Assembly: GCF_001541925.1 (NCBI RefSeq)
Contig: NZ_LQMW01000012.1
Span: forward strand, 1 to 40,518
DNA from: Nitrosopumilus sp. Nsub
GTDB taxonomy: Archaea; Thermoproteota; Nitrososphaeria; Nitrososphaerales; Nitrosopumilaceae
Direction of reading: 5' to 3'
DNA length: 40,518 nucleotides
Shown: piece by piece, positions 30,639 through 37,761 of the stretch
Position numbering within the stretch: the first letter of the stretch is position 1
Layout of the letters: every line of letters starts with the position of its first letter
Position numbers and translations under genes: made by a program
The notes under the pieces: model-generated
The model's input: only the letters and a program-made list of their open reading frames with translations
Databases searched by the model: none
What the model was told of the DNA's origin: nothing

Positions 30639-32243
30639 TCAAGGTTTTGTTAGATCTTGAGAACCCAAATTAGGATCACTAGTTGAGTCAGTATTCAAAT
30701 CAGCTTTTGTTGTGGGTGTTGGAACTGTTGGTGCAAACTCTTGAGGTTTTTTTTCTGAAGCATCATCTGGAAGTTCAGATGGTTCACCAGTTGAATCACC
30801 TGTAACTTCTGGAGTTGTTTCAGATTCAGATAATTCTGGTAGGTCCTCTTCAATTTTAACAGGTGCTGGTGGAGGTGCATTCTTTTGTTGGGCAATAGCA
30901 TATCTGTAGATATGGAAGAATGCTGCAAATACCAACAAAATTATTCCAATTAAGAACAATGAAACATTCTTCATTCCTGTTAATGCCGCATTGTAAGCTG
31001 CAATGTTGAGGAATACTTGGAATGCTAACAGTGCAACTAGTAACCAATTAATCCACTTATCTGAAAGATTGATGGTTGCAACTTTTTGTGGACCAGCACT
31101 TTTTGCAAGCTTTGATTTTCTTTCAGCTTCATTTGCAAGTTTAATCATCATGTATGTGAATCCAAATCCTAGTGGGACTAGCAATAGCATTGTTCCGTAG
31201 AAGAATATTGGATCAATTACTAAACGTTCTACTAATGGAATTGATACGTCTGGAGAAATATAGAATCCCCAATAGGTTGTTACCATAATCTGTGCAAGAC
31301 TGGTAATACCAAATGCAGTAACCATTGGTCTATCTCTCCATGAAAATTTCTTGTATCTATCAAGGAATGGAATCAATACCAGCGCTATGATAAACACTAA
31401 TGGCCACAACAGACCTGTAACAAACTTATCATATTGAGTTCTCATAAAAGCATAAATTCCAGTAAGGTACCACTCAGGAACTGTAACGCCTGGAGGCACT
31501 GTAGGTTCAAATTTGAATCCTAAATCAATTGGGAAAACACCACCAGTAATCAAAATTGCCCCACCAATTGCCATAACCATTGGAACATCAAATACAAGGA
31601 ATCTTGGGAAGTGTACTGCCATTAATCCCAGCATTACAATAGGTAGCAAGAACACGTGTTGTGCATAAAATCTTAAAACGAAATCTGAAAATCCACTACC
31701 CAGCGCCGCATCTCGAATTGTAGGGCCAACTACAGGGATAGAAGTTGTCAGCGACGCAGCAATACTGATTGCAAGTTCTGCTCTTTCACTAAATATTACA
31801 TCATAACCAGTAAATGCTTCAAGAATAGTAACAACTCCTAAAATTACACCAGTCATCCATAAGACTTCATTTCTAATTTTGTATCTTCCACTAAAGTATT
31901 GATAATACATGTGTAAAACAGCAAGTAAGACCATAGCGTTAGAACCATGATAGTGAATGTTTCTAATATGAAAACCAAATGGTACTTCATCATTAATGAA
32001 TTCAACACTATCCCATGCTCTATCTAAAATTGGTTGATAGTAAAACATCAACAGAGCTCCGGAAACTCCAAGAATAATAAATACAGTAAATGTTAACATT
32101 CCTAAAAATCCAAATGGACTTACAAATCTTGCAGGGAAAGAAAATTTTATAGCTGTAAAAATAGTTCTATCTACTCCATCCCAAATCCAATAAAGTAGGG
32201 CTACTATACCCGTATGTCTACTAAGTGAAACGGCCATATCCAA
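30639..32243 (-). CDS. Cytochrome b of complex III, with acidic C-terminal extension
   Basis: 534 residues, many membrane helices. Heme-ligand histidines: His97 and His111 in helix B (IHYHG...LHMYYQYF), and two in helix D (QHVFLLPIVMLGLMAVHFPR) spaced 15 apart, the cytochrome b6-type spacing. The Qo-site PEWY motif is in VPEWYLTGIYAF, followed by subunit-IV-like helices, so b6 and subunit IV are in one chain. The last about 80 residues are Pro/Glu/Thr-rich and lack helices. The start overlaps the Rieske gene by 23 bp. It carries electrons from quinol to the Rieske protein and across the membrane. Confidence 0.96.
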   Translation of the reverse strand: MDMAVSLSRHTGIVALLYWIWDGVDRTIFTAIKFSFPARFVSPFGFLGMLTFTVFIILGVSGALLMFYYQPILDRAWDSVEFINDEVPFGFHIRNIHYHGSNAMVLLAVLHMYYQYFSGRYKIRNEVLWMTGVILGVVTILEAFTGYDVIFSERAELAISIAASLTTSIPVVGPTIRDAALGSGFSDFVLRFYAQHVFLLPIVMLGLMAVHFPRFLVFDVPMVMAIGGAILITGGVFPIDLGFKFEPTVPPGVTVPEWYLTGIYAFMRTQYDKFVTGLLWPLVFIIALVLIPFLDRYKKFSWRDRPMVTAFGITSLAQIMVTTYWGFYISPDVSIPLVERLVIDPIFFYGTMLLLVPLGFGFTYMMIKLANEAERKSKLAKSAGPQKVATINLSDKWINWLLVALLAFQVFLNIAAYNAALTGMKNVSLFLIGIILLVFAAFFHIYRYAIAQQKNAPPPAPVKIEEDLPELSESETTPEVTGDSTGEPSELPDDASEKKPQEFAPTVPTPTTKADLNTDSTSDPNLGSQDLTKP

Positions 32244-32826
32244 TTACTCCATTACTATTTGCATCAAATTTAGGTGGTAAAATGTAAACAAACCCGTCTG
32301 AATCTACTTCCAAAGTCAATTCAGGTAAAGTATCTGATGGAGCTGCTTGTAATGATGCAGGGCCAACAAATGCTGTTCCAGTTAGTGGATCATACATACT
32401 TCCATGACATGGACACTCACCTCTCTTTCTTCCATCATCAGGCCAATACTTCCACAAACACCAAAGATGAAGACAAATCATACTGTATGCACGGATACTA
32501 GTTGCGTCACTTTTTCCGCCACCTAATTCTTCAGGTAATCTGATAAATTGCCATTTACGAAATGCTTCTGCATCAAGTGCTGCATCTCCAGTTGCAGGAT
32601 AAGTAATTACTTCAGCATGATTAATTTGATAAGAATTCAAATTTGCATGTGAGCCATCAGGTAAAATTACAGGAACTTTTTCCAAAGATGCTTGGTTTGG
32701 ATTTGGCATATAGTCTCCAAATGGAATAAACGGTGCAAAAGCCAAACCTGTGCCTGCAGCACCCATTAATCTTAGAAAATCTCTACGGGACAGACCCTCA
32801 GATTTTTTAGTCTCAGCCTCTGACAT
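32221..32826 (-). CDS. Rieske iron-sulfur protein of complex III
   Basis: 201 residues. A twin-arginine signal (LSRRDFLRLMGAAGTGLAFA, about 12-31) probably serves as the membrane anchor. The Rieske boxes are CLHLWC (Cys118, His120, Cys123) and CPCHGS (Cys138, Cys140, His141). Cys118, His120, Cys138 and His141 bind the [2Fe-2S] cluster, and Cys123-Cys140 would form the stabilising disulfide. Box 1 has Trp where most Rieske proteins have Gly (CTHLGC). The insert between boxes (LWKYWPDDGRKRGE) is short and charged. It heads the complex III operon, with a TATA-like element about 29 bp upstream. Confidence 0.96.
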   Translation of the reverse strand: MSEAETKKSEGLSRRDFLRLMGAAGTGLAFAPFIPFGDYMPNPNQASLEKVPVILPDGSHANLNSYQINHAEVITYPATGDAALDAEAFRKWQFIRLPEELGGGKSDATSIRAYSMICLHLWCLWKYWPDDGRKRGECPCHGSMYDPLTGTAFVGPASLQAAPSDTLPELTLEVDSDGFVYILPPKFDANSNGVIGYGRFT

Positions 32827-32850
32827 TCAGCTAGAATACTCGACAAAATG

Positions 32851-32861
32851 GATATAAACCT
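32851..32861 (-). promoter_or_regulatory. TATA box for the complex III operon
   Basis: GGTTTATATCC on the minus strand is centred 29 bp upstream of the Rieske ATG, the position expected for a leaderless transcript covering the Rieske and cytochrome b genes. Confidence 0.6.
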
Positions 32862-32871
32862 TGTTTGAATT

Positions 32872-35800
32872 TTAGGTGTTTTTTTGTCTAATTATGAATA
32901 TCATAGAGATTCCGATCGCTGTACCTACAACAATTCCAATAATTAATCCAATTTCAAAATCAGAATTATCAGTAGTTTGGAATAATAATTCATTTTCAGA
33001 AATTACTATAGGAGGATTATCAAGTTCGGTGAATTTTGTTGAATTATCTGAATCGATAACAATTGATTCTGATGGAAGAATAATTTCAGAGTTAGAAATG
33101 ATGTCAGATGACAGATTTGTAAATTTTGTTTTTAGTGTAATTGATTCAGTAGTTGAATTTCCTCCAAATAATGTTGAATGTGTTAGTAGTGTATAGGTAC
33201 CAGTTTGATTAATTGGAACATTTAGTATTGTTGATGTATTATCTTTATTTTTTACAGGATAAAATCCACCACCCTGACTAAAGAGAGAATTTCCTAACCA
33301 ATCAAGTGAAGGCCATCCAAGAAAATGACCAAAAACTCCAGAAGGAACATTTGTTTGAATAATTTTTCCAGATGGATCCATTACAAATACTCCAAAATTA
33401 GTGTCATCTGATTTCCATGAAAGTTCAATGATTGCAGTATCAATCAAATCATTTTGAATATCAAAATAATATTGTCTCCAATCGCCAGCCATATATCGAT
33501 TAGACATATCAAATGCACCTTTTGTAAATCCATTTCCATAAATTACATCATCAGTTAAAATTCCTTCAACAAAAATAACAGAATCTTTTTCGGTTACAGA
33601 TTCTTTTACAACAAATGATACAGGTGCATTAACAGAATGTTCACTACTTTTAAAATTTAAAAATCCCTGATAAACACCAGTTTGATAATTCTCTGGAACA
33701 ATTAGCGTTACATCCACAGTTACAGAATCATTTGGAGGAACGTCAATTACTTTAGAATCAGGCCACAGTACAGACCACTTATCATTTTTGTAATAACTTG
33801 CAGATAAAGTATAGTCCATTGATGTTGAATTTTGATTTGTATCACCCAACCAATAAGAATAACGAGACGGAACAGGATAAACTCCAACTAGAGGCTCTCC
33901 TTGGAATTTTTCTTTGGGTTCTGAAACACGTAATTCCTGAACTGTTCCCCATGAACCAGCTCTATTAACCATAGATAATTCATCAGAAGTTATTTCAGTA
34001 TTGTTATTTTTATCAATCCAATCATACAGGTATAATGAAGAAATTTTTAGATCATCAGCATATGTGTCAGCAGTTGAATTCATAAATTGATCAAAAGGGA
34101 AATTGAGATTTAATATCATTAGTGAGGAATCATCAGGTATTGGATTTTGAGAATCAAAAAAATCCCCTAATCTATCATTGTCCTGAACATCTGATAATTT
34201 TACATAATTTGTAGAGTAAACCCCAGTTTTATTTAAAATAGAATCTTGTTGTCTAGGGATTGTTTGACCATCAAAACTAGAATTTTTTAACAATGAAATA
34301 TTTTTGGATTCTAAATTTATTGTTAGTGTATTATTTGTAGGATTGTTTATTGTAAAAGTTGTCATTGTTCTCTCACCAGGAATTAATTGACCTGCAAACC
34401 AACTCGTCATAGGAAATGATTTTGATGAAAATTGAAATTTTTCTAATCCAATTTTTGTTGAATTAATATTTACAATTGAAGGTTCAAGAATTTTTTTAAT
34501 ATTTTCATAAGAGGCGTTATTATAAACAATAAAAACTCCATTACTACCATGAACATAATCTAAAGCAGATTCAATGTTTGTTAATCCAGATCCCTGAGTA
34601 AAAGGATCATTTTTTAGATCAGTTGCAGTCGACATCAAAATATTTTTTATTGTAAATGAATCATAATCTTGATATTGTTTTTTCATTTCTTCCATCAAAA
34701 TTGCAGCACTTCCTGAAACAAGTGGTGCAGCCATACTTGTTCCACCAAATAATGAAAAAGGTTCATCTTTAGAATCTTTTAAAATATTTGAAGGAACAAA
34801 TCCGTGAGCACCAATACTCATAAGATCAGGTTTAGGATCACCAATTAAACTAGGCCCTCTACTTGAAAAATCAACTATGTGGTTATGATGTATAGTATTA
34901 TTTCCAAATCGCGGTTGATCCTTAAATGGTCCATATCCAACAAATACATTATTTGTAGTGGCACCAACTGAAATTCCAAATGGAGAAGAATTTGGCAATC
35001 CAATAGTTCCATAGCCATGACCAGAATTCCCCGCACTAGAAATTATTGTCACGCCTGGATAATCATCATGTAAAGAATGAGGCGTAGAAAGAACACTAAG
35101 AATCAAAGACAAGATATCCATACCTGGAGCATGTTTTGAATTCGGAAAATTTGAAATTCCCCAACTATTTGATATAATATCTGCTCTGGGTTTTCCTGAA
35201 AATTCCCAAGTGGATTCATTATTTGTAAATCCAGATAACCATAACCATCCATAAACAGTATCACCAAACCATAATGCTTTTACTGGTAAAATTTTTGCAT
35301 CAGGAGCTACACCAATTATAGAATATTTTTTTGTATCATTGTAAATATCATAAGTTTCATGACCTCGTGAAGTAATAGATGCAGCACTAGCAGTTCCATG
35401 TCCCATAAAATCAGTCATCACACCAAAGAAATTTCCATCAGGATCTATCGGCGGAAGTAATGTACCATTTATTGCATTAAGAGAATCATCAATGATTGTA
35501 GAATTATTTCTTATTACACCATAAACATCTAAAACATTTGCACCTATTGTTCCTGCACTATAATCATTTTTTCCATCATCATCATGATCATATAGTAAAA
35601 ACTCATCTCCACTACCCAAAACAATAGGAGTTTCATCAGTAAAATCAAAATCGTAATTAGATTTTTCATTTGAATCAGAATTATCTCTAGTATAATCTTG
35701 CCAAGAAGTACTCAAATCAGGAATAATAGTGTCATAGACGCCAGAAGAAATTGAATCAACAACTAAAACTGGAACGACTTGAATTTTACCAAACAATCCA

Positions 35801-36672
35801 CCTTGATACATCACACCAAGATGATATATCCCACTTTGGGATTTGATAAAATCTGTAACACTGTGGCCAATTTTCATATCATTGGATAATGTTCCATTAA
35901 AAATTACTGAAGAACCAAATTGAGGAAAAAATGAATTGTAAACTTGGATAATTGTTTCTTTTCCACCTTGAGACACATCAAGAAAAACACCATCTCTTGT
36001 ATGATAGATTGAAGAAGTCACGTTTTCTAAAATTGGTTTTGTAAAATTTCGAATTGTATCGTATTGACTAATGTTTGCTGCAAAAGTTGCATTTGTTAAA
36101 ATAATTCCTTGGCCATCAGGATCCAACATAATAGGGCGATTAAATTTATCTCGTGCAAGTGAATGTTGAATATCAGGATTTGAGAAATCAACACCAGTAT
36201 CTACAATTGCAACAACAACATCATTTCCAGTTGAATTGTATTTTTGTTTTGCAATAGTTGAACCAGTAATTTCACCTATTCGTGAGACATCAGGTATGAT
36301 TTGTTCAGACTGATGAAAATCTAATTTAGAATCTTCAATTACATAGTATCCTTGAGAGATTAAATTAGATGCAGTTGTTTCTGAAAGTAAAGAAACAGAA
36401 AAAAAACCATGATCAGACTGTACGTCATACCTTGAATTATTTTTTAAAATATTATCAGGCAATGAATTTGAGCCAAAAATTAGATATCTTTTAAAGTTAT
36501 TTTCAACAAAAAAATTAGAATTTATATCAATAATTTCAGAATCAGTAATTATTTTATTTTCTGAATTATCAAAAGAGTTCTGTCCATCAAATGGAAGTGC
36601 ATGTATACTAATAGGTGAAAAAAGTAAAAAAAGAATTAAAACTATAGTTATTTTAATTTCAGATTTTTGCAT
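32872..36672 (-). CDS. Giant membrane-anchored subtilisin-like protease (pyrolysin/TPP II-like layout)
   Basis: 1266 residues. Signal peptide at about 8-26. The S8 triad is Asp158 in VAIVDTGVDF, His425 in MGHGTASAAS and Ser646 in GGTSMAAPLVSG, with the oxyanion Asn in SSAGNSGHG. The 267-residue Asp-to-His gap contains a large insert, as in pyrolysin and tripeptidyl peptidase II; classical subtilisins have a few tens of residues there. After the catalytic domain come about 560 residues of beta-rich sequence. A C-terminal membrane helix (IGLIIGIVVGTAIGISMIFI) with a basic tail anchors it. The active site would face outward. It starts 8 bp after the coiled-coil protein gene. Confidence 0.94.
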   Translation of the reverse strand: MQKSEIKITIVLILFLLFSPISIHALPFDGQNSFDNSENKIITDSEIIDINSNFFVENNFKRYLIFGSNSLPDNILKNNSRYDVQSDHGFFSVSLLSETTASNLISQGYYVIEDSKLDFHQSEQIIPDVSRIGEITGSTIAKQKYNSTGNDVVVAIVDTGVDFSNPDIQHSLARDKFNRPIMLDPDGQGIILTNATFAANISQYDTIRNFTKPILENVTSSIYHTRDGVFLDVSQGGKETIIQVYNSFFPQFGSSVIFNGTLSNDMKIGHSVTDFIKSQSGIYHLGVMYQGGLFGKIQVVPVLVVDSISSGVYDTIIPDLSTSWQDYTRDNSDSNEKSNYDFDFTDETPIVLGSGDEFLLYDHDDDGKNDYSAGTIGANVLDVYGVIRNNSTIIDDSLNAINGTLLPPIDPDGNFFGVMTDFMGHGTASAASITSRGHETYDIYNDTKKYSIIGVAPDAKILPVKALWFGDTVYGWLWLSGFTNNESTWEFSGKPRADIISNSWGISNFPNSKHAPGMDILSLILSVLSTPHSLHDDYPGVTIISSAGNSGHGYGTIGLPNSSPFGISVGATTNNVFVGYGPFKDQPRFGNNTIHHNHIVDFSSRGPSLIGDPKPDLMSIGAHGFVPSNILKDSKDEPFSLFGGTSMAAPLVSGSAAILMEEMKKQYQDYDSFTIKNILMSTATDLKNDPFTQGSGLTNIESALDYVHGSNGVFIVYNNASYENIKKILEPSIVNINSTKIGLEKFQFSSKSFPMTSWFAGQLIPGERTMTTFTINNPTNNTLTINLESKNISLLKNSSFDGQTIPRQQDSILNKTGVYSTNYVKLSDVQDNDRLGDFFDSQNPIPDDSSLMILNLNFPFDQFMNSTADTYADDLKISSLYLYDWIDKNNNTEITSDELSMVNRAGSWGTVQELRVSEPKEKFQGEPLVGVYPVPSRYSYWLGDTNQNSTSMDYTLSASYYKNDKWSVLWPDSKVIDVPPNDSVTVDVTLIVPENYQTGVYQGFLNFKSSEHSVNAPVSFVVKESVTEKDSVIFVEGILTDDVIYGNGFTKGAFDMSNRYMAGDWRQYYFDIQNDLIDTAIIELSWKSDDTNFGVFVMDPSGKIIQTNVPSGVFGHFLGWPSLDWLGNSLFSQGGGFYPVKNKDNTSTILNVPINQTGTYTLLTHSTLFGGNSTTESITLKTKFTNLSSDIISNSEIILPSESIVIDSDNSTKFTELDNPPIVISENELLFQTTDNSDFEIGLIIGIVVGTAIGISMIFIIRQKNT

Positions 36673-36680
36673 AATTCAAA

Positions 36681-37649
36681 CTATCTACGTCTAGCAATAA
36701 TTGTAATTTGTAATGCAACTATAATTCCTATAGATGCAATAATTGGAAACAATAAGGAATTAAGTTGTGATGAAGCTTCTTCAATGGAATTTACAGATGT
36801 TGAAATATTATCAGTACTTTCATTGATATTTGTACTTGCAGTTGATAAAGTATCATCAAATCCCGAAATTTCAGATTTTAAAGTATTTAGTTCATTAGAA
36901 GTTTCATCTAAAATAGAGTTTAGTTTACTAATTTGTTTATTGATTCCTCCAAGATTCTGACTTAGAACATGAGTTGCTGCAAAACCTTTTGATGAAACCC
37001 CTTCATTAAAAACAGAAATTTGAAAGACATGAGTACCTTCTTGTCTTGGAGTGTAATCAAAATAATAGACTCCAGCATACAATGTCTTAAAATAATCTTT
37101 TAATGATAATGATGAGCCATCAGGTAAATGGAGTTGAGAATTTCCAAGAAGTTCAACAGGATCATTTCCAATATTTAGTCCATCACGAGTTGTTTGAATG
37201 AATACACGAAATGATTGATTTATCGCACCAGTTTCAGGTGCAAATACAACAGTATCAATTTGTCTTTCTATTGCAACAGAAATTAATTCTGTAGTTGATG
37301 AAAATTTAATTTCAATTTTCTTGGAGAAACCATTTTGTTCGGTACTTAATACTTCAACAACATAAGTTCCATACGGAACAGTTGGTGAAGGCTCAGGCCA
37401 AGTTAATAATTGATGGTTAAAGGTTCCGTCAGGATTTGTTTGTATTTGTTCAAATTTAGTAATAGATTCATCTGGTGCAAATAGTCTTAAAATTAAATTT
37501 TCTTCAGGTAAACCAGTTCCATAGACTTGTAGAGTGTGATCAGGGGAATAGACTTTACTGTTAGTAGAAATTTCTAACTCTGAGAAAGAATCCTGAATTG
37601 GAATTAATAGAAATATCAAAAGAACGGAAAATAATACAAAGTAATTCAA
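36681..37649 (-). CDS. Anchored surface protein with beta domains and a coiled coil
   Basis: 322 residues, TTG start. Signal peptide at about 1-22 (YFVLFSVLLIFLLIPIQDSF). Two or more beta domains follow (VYGTGLPEENLILRLFAPDE; TYVVEVLSTEQNGFSKK; VFIQTTRDGLNIGNDPVELL). A heptad-rich Asn/Ser/Leu coiled coil spans about 238-296, and a single C-terminal membrane helix (LLFPIIASIGIIVALQITII) ends in ARRR. This places the beta domains at the top of a stalk. The first domain type recurs in thaumarchaeal surface proteins. It is 8 bp upstream of the subtilase gene, so the two are surely co-transcribed and likely act at the same surface. Confidence 0.88.
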   Translation of the reverse strand: MNYFVLFSVLLIFLLIPIQDSFSELEISTNSKVYSPDHTLQVYGTGLPEENLILRLFAPDESITKFEQIQTNPDGTFNHQLLTWPEPSPTVPYGTYVVEVLSTEQNGFSKKIEIKFSSTTELISVAIERQIDTVVFAPETGAINQSFRVFIQTTRDGLNIGNDPVELLGNSQLHLPDGSSLSLKDYFKTLYAGVYYFDYTPRQEGTHVFQISVFNEGVSSKGFAATHVLSQNLGGINKQISKLNSILDETSNELNTLKSEISGFDDTLSTASTNINESTDNISTSVNSIEEASSQLNSLLFPIIASIGIIVALQITIIARRR

Positions 37650-37719
37650 TTTAATTTATTTCCAATCTACTCCTAGATATTACTTTTGAAAAAATTGTGC
37701 ATAACTTTCGTTAAGAGGT

Positions 37720-37746
37720 ATTCAAAAAAAAGAAAAAAAGGAAAAT
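37720..37746 (-). terminator. T-rich terminator after the S-layer-type gene
   Basis: On the minus strand the stop codon of the large gene is followed within about 20 bases by CCTTTTTTTCTTTTTTTT. Long T-tracts on the coding strand are standard archaeal termination signals. A hairpin is not evident. Confidence 0.6.
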
Positions 37747-37761
37747 TAGAACTAGTTATTC

